From assembly GCA_028554795.2 (NCBI GenBank), contig JAPYKE020000568.1, positions 36,395-100,394 on the forward strand: a stretch of 64,000 nucleotides of DNA, read 5' to 3'. The position numbers and the translations under genes were made by a program. The notes below the pieces were generated by a model, which had not been told where the DNA came from, made no database searches, and saw nothing but the letters and a program-made list of their open reading frames with translations. This DNA comes from Sinohyriopsis cumingii. Taxonomy: Eukaryota > Mollusca > Bivalvia > Unionida > Unionidae. This document shows, one piece after another, positions 53,382 to 63,660 of the stretch. The stretch's first letter is position 1. Each line of letters opens with the position of its first letter.

Positions 53382-54333
53382 ATCTCAAACAAATATTGTT
53401 CGATCAGATATTGTGGTTGAGATATAATCTCACTTTAGCTTTAGATTCCGTGAATGCGCAAAATTGTCAACGAAGATCTATAATATGAGACATGTTAAAT
53501 AGAGACATTCTAATTCCAATAAGTTAAAGTCTCTAAGCTTGTAGTGTACAGATTTGTTGGTAAGTGTCACCATATTCTAAAATATCAGGTAAAAGAAAAC
53601 GTCTGCTTTCACTAAGAAGGGATCAAATTATGTATGTTTATCGGAGACAATAATACAGCTGCATGCATATTTTGGAATGGAACGGAAATTGCTTAAAAAT
53701 TATGAAAATTTATACATAACTACTAGAGTTCACATATGTGATGAAGATTATCGCGATTCACAATGGTATACTATTTAACATGAATTTTAAAATTGTCCGA
53801 ATTCTATTGAAAGACACTTTTAATAACAAAAGCTTTGCTGGCACTGTTGTTGCATTATACCTCGTTTCTAGTGAATCTCTATATTAATTTATCTTCAGTG
53901 ATGTTCATCAATTATGGTTAGGATTATAATGATAAGACATCATCGATTATAACCTATAATAGAGTATTACAAGTCAAGAATCATTTTAAATAGACACAAT
54001 TCATCATGTTGCTTGCATGTATCTAACAATCTAGTGCGTGGGATACCTATTTAGGTACTGGAAAGATGGATAAATGTAGGAAGAATTTTAATTTTATCAC
54101 AGTGTTGAGTCAATATCACTGGACAACAAATTTTTACAAAAGTCATGTTACTGAAATAAAATTAGTCAATTCTTATCAATTTTTATGTGCTGAACACGAA
54201 TATGACAGTCAAATTGCAAAATTGGCTCTAGTTTTTTTGTAATCTGCAAGAAATTAATGTTTACATAACGAAATGCATTCCAATAGTAAAAGGTCAACTG
54301 TAATAGCCTACCTATAAAAAATCAAATCATTGA

Positions 54334-56022
54334 CTACATCTTAGATTTCTTCGCCTGTCTCTTGTACAGCTGTTCGGGAGCATCTCTGAGGAGTGTCCAG
54401 CAGTAGTCAGCCAGCATTGTAGTGGACCATTTTCCCTGGTATCTTTGTTCCACTGTTGCGATATCTTGATGAAAACATTCGCCGTGTTCATCACTAACAA
54501 TACCACAGTTGCTAGGAAAGAAATCCAAATGGGAATGAAGGAAGTGAATCTTTAGAGACATATTGCAGCCAAGTTTCTTATACTTCATCAACATGTCTTC
54601 TACTAGTTCCTTATAGTTTTCTGCCCTAACATTTCCGAGGAAGTTTGTAGAAACTAGGCGAAAAGCATTCCATGCTTGTTTCGCGTCACCTTCCAGCAAG
54701 TTGTTGAACCGGTCATCTTTGAAAAGCTCTCGAATCTGAGGACCCACAAAAACTCCCTCTTTAATCTTTGCTTCGCTGAGTCGAGGGAATTTTTCATGCA
54801 GGTATCGGAATGCTGGCAAAGTCCAGTCAATGGCTTTCACGAAGTTCTTCATCAAACCTAGTTTGATGTGAAGGGGTGGTAGCAAGATTTTCTGAGCCTC
54901 AACCAGAGCTGGGTGTTGGATATTCTTCTCTCCAATGGCTACATTCTGCCTGTGAGTCCATTCCTTCCTCATGTAGTGCATTTCCCTTGCTCGGCTATCC
55001 CACTCGCATAAGAAACACATGTATTTTGTATATCCTTGCTGCAGTCCCATTAAAAGGGCAACTACCTTCAAATCACCACAGAGGTGCCAGCTGTACTTGT
55101 TATACTCAATGGAATTCAGTAGCTGCCTTAAGCTATCGTATGTCTCTTTCATGTGGACAGCATACGCTACTGGAATAGATGGAAGAATGTTTCCATTGTG
55201 CAAAAGCACAGCCTTGAGACTCAGTTTCGAAGAGTCCACAAATAGTCTCCATTCTTGTGGGTCATGAGTGATTTTTAAAGCATTCATGAGGCCCTCAATA
55301 TCGGAACAGAATATCAGATTACTTTCCTTTCTGAAGAAAGGCTCCAATTGCTGGTGGCGCTTTCGATATGCAGTAATTGTGACATCTTCTTCTAGAAGAT
55401 TCCATTGTTGGAGTCTTGATCCTAGCAATTCTGCCTTGTTCTTTGATAAGTCCAAATCACGAATCAGGTCATTTAGTTCTTCCTGTGTTATTCTGTGTGG
55501 GGTTGATGATGCACCACAGTGAAAATCTGGATCACTGCATGCTGATGGACCAGGAGAAGAACAGGTCGACTCACCTTTGTCTTCGTCAGATGAATCAAGA
55601 GAATATTCTGCTGGAGGTTCTGGAATAGGAAGTCCCTCACCATGTGGAACTGGTCTCAATGCAGACGGAATGTTTGGGTAGACTATTCTCGACTTCTTTC
55701 GCTTCGTTATTCCGCCGGAAAGAGGAGGAACCAAGCAGAAGTAACAGTCATTTAGGTGGTTGCTTGGCTCTCTCCACACCATTGGGACTGCAAACGGCAT
55801 TGATGACCTTTTGCAATTCAACCACTGTGAAAGCTGTGTTGTACATGTAGCACAGCATATATGCGGAGCCCAAGGCTTGTCTTGGTCACCAACCTTGCAT
55901 CCGAAGTAAAGATGATATGCCTTCTTCACTTGAGAATTGATACTTTTCTTCTGGTTGGCAAATGTCACTTCCCCACAAATATAGCAAAAATTGTCCGCGG
56001 TATTAACACACTTTCGAGGCAT
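54334..56022 (-). CDS. DDE-type transposase, 562 aa
   Basis: Uninterrupted from ATG to TAG, the only long open frame in the window. The N-terminus has a metal-binding-like cluster (Cys13-x2-Cys16, then Cys57-x2-Cys60) and a further Cys93-x2-Cys96. A Ser/Pro/acid-rich linker follows (about 120-175). Candidate catalytic acids are Asp263 (RLFVDSSK), Asp317 (LCGDLKVV, followed by CFLC at 336-339) and Glu512 or Glu515 (SDEHGECFHQD). The C-terminus is basic (KRQAKKSKM). I recognise the pattern GDLK ... GLQ-G-TKY-C-LC-WDSRA ... PPLHIKLGLMK as that of a widespread animal transposase family often left unnamed in annotation. It would excise and insert its own element. The intact frame suggests recent arrival, but activity is not shown. 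Confidence 0.85.
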   Translation of the reverse strand: MPRKCVNTADNFCYICGEVTFANQKKSINSQVKKAYHLYFGCKVGDQDKPWAPHICCATCTTQLSQWLNCKRSSMPFAVPMVWREPSNHLNDCYFCLVPPLSGGITKRKKSRIVYPNIPSALRPVPHGEGLPIPEPPAEYSLDSSDEDKGESTCSSPGPSACSDPDFHCGASSTPHRITQEELNDLIRDLDLSKNKAELLGSRLQQWNLLEEDVTITAYRKRHQQLEPFFRKESNLIFCSDIEGLMNALKITHDPQEWRLFVDSSKLSLKAVLLHNGNILPSIPVAYAVHMKETYDSLRQLLNSIEYNKYSWHLCGDLKVVALLMGLQQGYTKYMCFLCEWDSRAREMHYMRKEWTHRQNVAIGEKNIQHPALVEAQKILLPPLHIKLGLMKNFVKAIDWTLPAFRYLHEKFPRLSEAKIKEGVFVGPQIRELFKDDRFNNLLEGDAKQAWNAFRLVSTNFLGNVRAENYKELVEDMLMKYKKLGCNMSLKIHFLHSHLDFFPSNCGIVSDEHGECFHQDIATVEQRYQGKWSTTMLADYCWTLLRDAPEQLYKRQAKKSKM

Positions 56023-56140
56023 TACTGTTCTTTATTGTACGTAAATGGATAAAATAATAAGTTTTATGTAACAGTAGCTTGAACTGTCTCGCACAACGTC
56101 TAAAATATTTTAAATGCTAAACCTATCTGATTGGGCTTTA

Positions 56141-56256
56141 TATAGTACACTGCTTACGTCAGCTTCAGCAGCCGCCTGGCATTAGTATAATAGGCCTACA
56201 CATGTATAGTACACTGCTGACGTCAACTTACTTCAGCAGCCGCATGGCATTAGTAT
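56141..56256. repeat. Tandem 45-50-bp repeat upstream of the transposase
   Basis: TATAGTACACTGCT(T/G)ACGTCA followed by CTTCAGCAGCCGC and TGGCATTAGTAT occurs at 56,141-56,188 and 56,205-56,256. The second copy contains a perfect TGACGTCA (56,218-56,225). The pair lies 120-235 bp upstream of the transposase ATG and may be a promoter or transposase-binding element. Confidence 0.7.
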
Positions 56257-56934
56257 TGCATTGCATCAGAAAATGATGCAATCAGCTGTGGATGATGTGA
56301 GCATGATGGTATTATGCAATGTTACATCATTATTCCGGATGTTGCTGCAGTCCTACTGGAGAAATTTACACATTGCAACATAGAAAATGAGGTATATGAA
56401 TATCTTCAAAACGAGAGCCAATACAAATTTTTCACGGTTATATTCGTGTTCGGCACACCAAAATACTACAGATTAGGGCCTTTTCAAGTCAGTAATGATT
56501 TCACTGTTGACCAGTGTATTTATACCTTTTCACAGTCTAGAATACGCTGTTCAATCAGTTTATTGTCCAAAGTGATGTCGATCTTGGTTATCTCAGAATT
56601 CAGTTTTTGAAAGTCTGTTTTTCGTCTCCATTTGTGTCAGAATCCTCCGGTTTCTGTTGAAAAAATAATACGATATGAACTAAATAGCTAATGTTGGTAG
56701 CCAGTATTACATAGTATAAAGTGCCCTTAGGCAAAATGGAGTCTTTCAGGCCTTCTTATACACAAGCGGTTGATTCGTACCGATAGTTTCACTGCCCACC
56801 TGTACATTCTACAAGTACATTGACAGTTTAAACAAATGGACAATGTGGCTTTAAACTTTGCACTATTACAATCAGTCTTCCCAGATGTGTGATGTGATTT
56901 TGATTTAACGTAGCTTTAACAATTTTTCAGTCAT

Positions 56935-57075
56935 ATCGCTACGATGTCTGCAATGTGGCAGTTTATAGTGATGTCTAGCACTGGGGCACCATGCCGCAGA
57001 CATGTAGCATGATGTCCCACCCAGTCACATTATCCTGACACCAGGCCGACCAGTCCTAACACTAACTATATATGA
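56935..57075 (-). mobile_element. Truncated SINE of the 24,455 family
   Basis: Nearly identical to the distal half of 24,455-24,745 (shared GATGTCCCACCCAGTCACAT), without the tRNA-like head. Confidence 0.65.
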
Positions 57076-57139
57076 ACTATCATCATCATTGTATTGCAAA
57101 AGCAGTTACTGCACTCTATCGAAAAACAATTCAAGCTTG

Positions 57140-58780
57140 GATTTTAAGAATGTTGTAAAAGAACCCGAAGTACAGTTAGTAAGAATAAGAATATTAAATA
57201 TTGACTCTGCTAGATAGTCCTATATATCAGTGATCTAAAGGTTTTACAGTTCTAAAAGTTGATATAATCTCTAGAAATGCTGTAGAGAGACCATGTTCAC
57301 TTACTATCATACATTAGTGCAGTTATGTGCAACCTAGACTCCGCGTTCCGCATTCAGCATCGACCTGATTTTATCCGGACACATTTACCCCATAATGGTA
57401 CTTTTAATCATCACTATCCTGAGTAAGCTGCCTACGGCTGCATTATTATAAACTTATTTCATATGATTGATCTGTTACCGGAAGCAGCATAAAATTCGAC
57501 GAATCGTTAATGATCAGTCTGTTAATTAATATTAGCGACCCTTGTTGTGAAGATACCGTTTCGTTTGCTTTTCGACGCAATATGCAGTATTGCATATTGA
57601 TTTTCAATAAGGTCAACTTATACATTTGTTTTCAATTTTGGTTTGTTAATGAGTTTAGCATCAAGCAAATAAAAAGCGAACTTACTTCTTCGATAGGACC
57701 CATTTCGTTAAGCATTAATTAAAATAAGAGTTTTCAGGACTTACTTGTCCATTGGTAACATACATTGGGTACTGTCCTAACGTGTCGTAAAACCGAACAC
57801 AGACAGATATACATACATATACATACATACGAACATACATATATATTATGTCCAAAACAGCACCAGATGGTGGACATGTGTACAAGCTATGCTGAAATAA
57901 GCAATATTTTAGAAGTGCTGATCAGTGTCATTCTCGTGTTAAAATATTTGCTTTGTGAAAAAGTTGAGAACTGAAAGGTGTGAGTACTCTGTAACTAGTG
58001 TTTGTTTACGCTGCCTTTCACTTTCAAGGAAATACAATTTAACTACTGTACTGCGTTCGTCCCATTTCGATGCATCAAGTTATGATGACTTTCTTGTCTA
58101 TCGTGATTTCTTTTAAGTGTATATTTGATCCAATATGATGCTGAATAGATGTTAAGATATTGCGCTAAATATGTATGGTGCCAGCTGTGTGATTGGATGT
58201 AACTATTCGTTTTGTTTTCAGTGTCATTCATTTATGTTCCTCGAGTTGGGCTGAGTTCACTCGTTCCTCCAGAGAACCTCCAGATTGTTCTTATGAACAT
58301 GTAACAGTCTATATTAATGAATGCCTTCCGTGGTTACCGTAATATCGTATTAAGTGTGATAAATATCCTTAAAATTAGGGGTCATCCGTTACTATAAGAT
58401 TCTAAGAATAAGAATTAGCACCCAATATGCAAAAGAGTGTTGTTGCGTGCGCTTCTCTATGACAACATAGTATAAGAGAAAAATATGGCAAATTAGACAG
58501 ACAATCATTCAAGCAAGAGCTATAAAATAGTCCTGATATAACGTCCCGTCGCCATATTCGTAGATCATTATATGATATTGGTAGGCTTAGCTACCTACGG
58601 TATCGCTCTCGTCTCCTGTGAAAGAAAACGCAGCAACCGTTATATATGCAATATTTCATTTTCTAGAGGGTGATATTAACACTAGTTAAGTGAGAGCTTG
58701 TATGACTGGATATGGCAAAAGCAAATAGAGTAGAATCGATGGTCTGAGCTGCATACAGTTTCTGCAAGAAATAGAACAAT
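57140..58780. other. Unique AT-rich stretch, no gene seen
   Basis: Beyond the end of unit 3. It contains a minor CATA-like tract at 57,795-57,845. Short frames lack conserved copies, splice context or recognisable motifs. Confidence 0.6.
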
Positions 58781-58789
58781 ATAATATAT

Positions 58790-59165
58790 TGATATGGATC
58801 AATTGAAAGAGAATGTAAAAAAAACGATTTTGGATGTTAATAGTCAAAATGAGAAAACTGATACCAACATTTCCATATTGCAACATGAAAAGTGTATTGA
58901 TCTAAACAATTTGTGAAGGATACACTAAACGTTAATTCTGCAAATGTTATGGAAAAATGCAGAAATGAGTGTGCTCGTGTGAAAGAGATGATAACAAAAA
59001 AGGATGCGAAAGTTAAGAAAACTCGAATCTAGCATGGGCAAGGCAAGGGAGTCGGAAATACGTTTGGTGGCAGACCTGCGTGCGTTGGCAGTAGTAACAG
59101 TCAAACAATGGTTTATTGGAAAGCTACACGCCAAAAAGAGAAGCAAAATGAAACAGTAAGTGCAA
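58790..59165 (+). pseudogene. Frameshifted coiled-coil coding fragment
   Basis: Three plus-strand frames join by two single-base shifts into one heptad-like sequence. The first segment contains MDQLKENVKKTILDVNSQNE, the second NVMEKCRNECARVKEM and ITKKDAKVK, and the third MGKARESEIRLVADLRALA. The shifts fall near 58,905 and 59,025. The protein is not recognised. It could be a pseudogene, or less likely a real gene if the shifts are sequence errors. Confidence 0.4.
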
Positions 59166-59369
59166 AGATTCATGGAATTCAAGTTCAACTTACAAACTGT
59201 ATACAGCTGTCATGCTCATAGGCAAAGATGGCCAGTTTTTCTTGCCTATCTACGAATTCAACAAATGTACCAAACATAACACCGATTATAAGTGTAATCG
59301 ATAATCATCATCAAATGTCAGACCAAAAGGATTAAGGAAATATCGGCTTCAGACAGTATGAAGTAGAAC

Positions 59370-59700
59370 GACAGAAATGCTGCAATCTCCGGAATCAAAT
59401 ACCCCAAACAAGACAGCACACGGTGTATACGAGCTACAGTTAAAGGTAAAACAGGAGATAAGAAAATAAATCAATATCAGCTATCGATAAATAGAAATGC
59501 CCCAGTCAAAACATTTCAGAGGAATACTACAAATATTGTATCTAACCTAATACATGTACGAAGCAGCGAAATGTCTTTCAGTTGTTATCTCGTTATCTCG
59601 TATTAAGGCATATTATGGCCCAGAGCAGCTAAAGTATGTAATGTACAGACATGCATTGAATCTCGGATTGAATATTACAAACATTCGAATACTACAAAAT
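59370..59700. repeat. Partial, diverged copy of block Q
   Basis: Resembles 8,100-8,460 (CTGCAATCTCCGGAATCAAAT, and the AAGCAGCGAAATG ... TATTAAGGCA region). It stops before the CATA array. It is the only array-derived sequence seen beyond 57.1 kb. Confidence 0.6.
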
Positions 59701-60170
59701 ACACGTCGTGCGGTTGAGTGATTGGTTATAATTTGCATGACTACTCTAAACATATTGACTTGGAAAGCAAAGGATATTATTTCAGGAACGTCCTATATTT
59801 GTTATTTACTCTATAATTTAGATACTTTTTGCATACACGAGCATTTGCCATCGCCATAACAACTTCACATTTTACAAAGCATGCAAAAAATTAATACTTT
59901 TGATACACCGGATAACTAAATTCATATGTGTCCATGGCTAAGTGGATGTCCTTTCGGATTTAAAGGATTTGCAATTCTCTATCGAAACTCACTGCCGTTC
60001 TGTCCTATAAAAACGTCGGTAATGACATAATTATTGCAAGTGAAATTCGTTTGCGCTGTTAGATTATTCATGTTCTGTGTGTAGTTTCCTTCCACCTCTA
60101 GATGAGTATAAGTAATGGAAACTGTGGAATGCCTTTATGATGAGTATGGTCAGATAGGATATTAGATTAT
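59700..60170. other. Unique stretch, no gene seen
   Basis: AT-rich sequence without conserved frame or repeat homology. Confidence 0.5.
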
Positions 60171-60190
60171 TTGTGGTTTATTCAATACAG

Positions 60191-60422
60191 TGCTGCCAAA
60201 AGAAGTTGTTTAGAAAATTCGCACCCTCATTTGATTTATCATTCATGATGTCTTCATTTGGAAATATAGCAACTGAAACATCTGATGTTGATTTCAATAA
60301 ATCGTTTGCAGATGAAATTAGGGGCACGATGAAGAAAATCGAGGACTCAAATATTGAAGAGGGGACATACGATAAATGGTGTGATACCATAAAGCAAAAT
60401 GACACTGAAGAGGCTTTTCTAC
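60191..60422 (+). CDS. Candidate single exon, hypothetical protein fragment
   Basis: An open stretch of 77 codons lies between a fair acceptor (TTTATTCAATACAG ending at 60,190) and a fair donor (CTAC before GTAAGG at 60,423). The peptide is acidic and polar, with MSSFGNIATETSDVDFNKSF and DEIRGTMKKIEDSNIEEGTY. No domain is recognised, and partner exons were not found within the window. It might be an internal exon of a plus-strand gene or a chance frame. Confidence 0.3.
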
Positions 60423-60489
60423 GTAAGGCTTGCCAGACCATATTTTGGATATTCTACGCTAAATTATTATCAATTAAGTGCGAATAATC

Positions 60490-62500
60490 GCTTCTTGGCG
60501 GAATTTCAAAGTTGCCGATAAACCGTATTTACTTTTATTGCGCAGAATTTCTGACCCAAACGGCGCCAAATTTTTACTACGATTTGTTTACATTTCCAAA
60601 TATGGCTTCAGTGTCCTTATATGGCACACAAACAAACGAGGCTGGGAACGGAAGTAATCATTATTTGAAATAATATGGTGGACGATCTAAACGAAAATAT
60701 CGGCTAAAAAAGGTAAACCAGGTTTTACAACTATTTCTACAATGATTTTCGATACTTCCGGTATTAAATAAGAGGACTACTCAATTTATTGGATTATATG
60801 CAAGGACTATGTTTAAAGTGTTATTATTAGGCTAAAAGAATGCCGGGTGTGAATCACACCCGGCTTGCTCCATTAACACGTATATGCTCATGTTAGTACC
60901 CTGTCCACGAGGTACGAGTAAGGGTACTAATATTAGTACTAGGTCTTGATCAGATCTCACCTAAAGAGACAACAGTAAGAAGTCATGGATTATGGTCAAT
61001 AGAAGGATATCTTGATAAAATCAAATTAATTTTCTTATTCTACAGACCTAAGGGTTCCTTGGCATGAAACACTCGTAATCAACAGACGATTTCTTTATTT
61101 CCTGACGCACGAGAGTGACAGCATTGGTTTTGTAAAGATCTATACAGTGTTCAATGAGACTTTTTCCACCAATACGTGAACGCTCTATACTTTATTCCAA
61201 AATATGACACTGTTTCGAAGAGATCTAAACTGGAATGAAGACCTGAACTTTTATATTATGCAACGGTCGATACTTATCATCAACCATTTGCTGTCATAAG
61301 GCTCGGAAAATGTTCGCCCGATGGATTTTGGTAATTTGCAAATCTTGCTTATTTAACAGTGTGTTCAATTTCGTTCTAGCTTGAATAAAACTGTAAACTT
61401 TATAAGTGATTGGTTGCAGACAAAGCCCAGTATATGCTTCTTTGCTGCTAAGCCCTAAAAGATGAGCGCAGTATTATGTCTCAGCAAATAATAGACATAA
61501 TATACATAATAGACTCACACTAGCTTTCATGTCAGGACAGTGACTATGTACATCACATCTTCTTGGGTAAGAGCGTGAGAAACGTTTCGTGTACAGATGA
61601 TCTAACATGTCACAAATTCATGTGTTTGGTGGCAGAAGGAGTAGAATCACAGAACAGAAGAACAAATGAACTTGAACACAATAGCTGCCATTACGCTTGT
61701 GTATTATAGTAGGTCAATAGACTCGCTTTGTTTTTGACTACTATCTATATTATTCACATCTATTTGATTCCTCGTGTTCCGAAGGTGAGCCAGGATTTAA
61801 GATGTATCATTCAAATGTAAATAATTCTATTTATTCCAAGAATTTTGCATTTTCTTTACCATGTTATTCTTGATGGTTGTGCCTTTTTTATTTCATTTCT
61901 ATCTCATGTGCTTTTAAAGTGTCTGTTTTCCTTAAGACGTTTGATTTCTATGCATTTTGTACCCCTTACCTATATATTTATATGCTTTCACGGATACATA
62001 TAAATGTGAACACAAAATGTTAAACAAATATGTTAGAAAGGAATTCTTGTTTTGGGGCAATAATTCCTACCAAAAGGAAACAAAAGATTTTAATGCAGAG
62101 AGATAAAATTCAAATTGCCTTACGCAGCAGATAACAATTTGTTATATAATGCTTAGTTTATAGTGACTAAATATAATAATAATAATAACCACATAAAGAA
62201 TTTCTATTTCCAGCGCTATGGGGAGGCTGCATATGGTAATTTATCATCACAACATTTGCTACTGTACGTGGGAAATAGTCAATAAAGCAAACATTCGAAT
62301 GTATGGAGATCTATACGAAATTAACATTATTTTTGAGATTAATTAATACATTTAGTGTAGGAAACTATGGGGCCCTATAAAAATGCAACATCAATAATGT
62401 CACTAAAGCCCGGTTTTTGAATATTAATCGGACCGGAGAGATAAATAACCAAATATTCGTTTTAAAACACAAAGAAAACACGCTTAAAATTCACTAATGT
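60490..62500. other. Unique stretch with two stem-loops, no gene seen
   Basis: Mostly AT-rich. The only structured part is at 60,842-60,930: a perfect GC-rich hairpin (arms 60,842-60,851 and 60,855-60,864, loop AAT) followed by a second perfect 10-bp stem (60,893-60,902 with 60,921-60,930, 18-nt loop). No open frame here has supporting features. Confidence 0.55.
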
Positions 62501-62604
62501 TATTATGCGTACTCAGTGCCCTTTTCAATATCACAACATAGATACATTGTTACAAGTTATATATCTGTATTACTGTTGAAGTGGGACATTATTCACTGTT
62601 ATTG

Positions 62605-62607
<3 letters not shown>

Positions 62608-62646
<39 letters not shown>
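62608..62646. repeat. (GA)n microsatellite
   Basis: GA repeat immediately before the degenerate tandem repeat region. Confidence 0.9.
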
Positions 62647-62651
<5 letters not shown>

Positions 62652-62659
62652 AGCGGCAA

Positions 62660-63205
62660 GATCTCAGTCTGACTGACCAATACGTATTTTGGCTCATCAA
62701 CCACCATTGCCACGGTCCAGTCACTAATAAACACCGACTAGCCACTATTCCTTCCGACCAATAGATTTTTGTGACTGTCCATCACCTATTTTGAACGGGA
62801 AAACATCTTCTGTGATACGAACATAAGTTATAATGTAGTACAATATATTCGTGACCAATGCCTATTCTGCGGGACCTATACCTGTTTTACTCACTAATGC
62901 ATATAATGTCGCACCATTGCCTATATTGAATGACGATATTCTGATTAACCAATATTTATTGTGAGTGTACTATACCTACTTGTGACTGAATGCCACCTAA
63001 TCTGATTTACCAATATTTAGTCTGTATGTCCAACATCTACTGGGACTATATACTACGAACTCGAGATAATGGTTTTCTATTCTGACTGAACAATTTCAAT
63101 TCTGAGGGATCAACACCTTTTCTTTCTGTCCGGTATTTATTTAGATTGGCCAAGATATATTTTGACAATGTAGAAGTATATCAATATGGAGTTCGCCAAT
63201 ATGTT
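62660..63205. repeat. Degenerate tandem repeat with a unit of about 21 bp
   Basis: A loose motif close to CTGACTGACCAATACCTATTC recurs at roughly 20-23-bp spacing. Examples are TGACTGACCAATACGTATTT, CGTGACCAATGCCTATTCTG, GCACCATTGCCTATATTG, TGATTAACCAATATTTATTG and TGATTTACCAATATTTAGTC. Units are strongly diverged and some are missing. Confidence 0.6.
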
Positions 63206-63570
63206 GCAATCGTTTTACGTTTTATTAGAAATTCTGAATCTAAATTGTATAAGTGACGTCTTATTTCCATCTTTAGCAGTTAGTTGGAAATTACAATGAA
63301 AATTTCCATCCTGCTTTAGAGCCAATGACATGAATGCAAATTTAAAAGAATTATGTGGCAGGAAATGGTGTTGACATTTGTGTATGTTTTATGAGATAAA
63401 TTTGACTACATTAAATATACGCTTTAACACGTATGTTACACATGAGTGTAAGTGCGTATATATTTTTCATGTGAATGTAATGTGTCCACTGTGTAGACAT
63501 ACCTTTTGGGACAAATTATATTGACAACGAATAGTGGCATGATCAGAGTATTTCATCAAATGTGTCAAAC

Positions 63571-63660
63571 TGCAGAAATAGCCCTTGTAGGGATGAATGC
63601 AACTTTTCTCAAACCATATGCATGTGCGAGAAGGTTGGCCCGTGTCAAAAATCCAAATGA
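63571..63660 (+). CDS. Short six-cysteine reading frame, possible peptide exon
   Basis: From 63,571 the plus strand reads 29 codons to TGA with cysteines at 1, 6, 10, 17, 19 and 25 (C-x4-C-x3-C-x6-C-x-C-x5-C), ending in a basic tail (QKSK). The frame is open upstream only to a TAG at about 63,533-63,535. No ATG or convincing splice acceptor lies in between, so if real it is a last exon. The C-x4-C-x3-C start recalls short disulfide-rich peptides, but the end does not match a known fold. It has no match to the BRICHOS-linked peptide. A 64-codon frame in another register (63,506-63,700) overlaps it. Confidence 0.25.
   Translation, partial: CRNSPCRDECNFSQTICMCEKVGPCQKSK

Larger units (their letters stand above)
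54117..56516 (-). mobile_element. Complete 2.4-kb DNA transposon, CACTG-ended, probably Chapaev-3-like
   Basis: The ends are inverted: CACTGGACAACA at 54,117 and, in reverse complement, CACTGGTCAACA from 56,516. TAT flanks both sides (54,114-54,116 and 56,517-56,519). The unit-2 intron reads CAATATTTATACC at the same point, so the empty site shows a 3-bp duplication. A second inverted block inside the ends reads GTGCTGAACACGAATATGAC on the left and GTGCCGAACACGAATATAAC on the right. One open transposase fills the middle. CACTG termini and a 3-bp duplication fit the CACTA/Mirage/Chapaev supergroup; the Chapaev-3 assignment is inference. Confidence 0.85.
50820..56653 (-). pseudogene. BRICHOS-type peptide precursor, copy D (broken)
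   Basis: Four of five exons on the minus strand. Exon 2, 56653-56526, has lost one base (128 instead of 129), which shifts the frame into TGA. Exon 3, 52750-52634, is open, but the conserved BRICHOS cysteine of EACY is glycine. Exon 4, 52242-52113, is open and ends in VEKRCPT. Exon 5, 50917-50820, has TAA at 50,885-50,883, after the first cysteine of the C-terminal peptide; beyond it the peptide frame is otherwise kept. Exon 1 and the promoter block are absent. Intron 2 has grown to 3.8 kb by insertion of a transposon and a SINE. It is not expected to make a precursor. Confidence 0.85.
48340..57140. repeat. Gene-bearing segment, unit 3 (truncated)
   Basis: Direct repeat of 24,800 to about 32,800. 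Homology ends near 57,140, about 600 bp short of the place where exon 1 should lie. It is interrupted by a SINE (53,128-53,381), a DNA transposon (54,117-56,516), a SINE piece at 56,935-57,075 and one at 49,153-49,352. Confidence 0.8.

Noticed and set aside
55268..56052. Plus-strand frames of 60-100 codons overlapping 54,676-56,052
   Set aside because: They are antisense shadows of the transposase frame.
60842..60864. Helitron 3' end
   Set aside because: The hairpin fits, but no CTRR terminus follows within about 12 bases and no Helitron 5' end or Rep/helicase sequence was seen.
62660..63205. CRISPR-like array
   Set aside because: The units are diverged, there are no identical direct repeats with unique spacers, and the sequence is eukaryotic.
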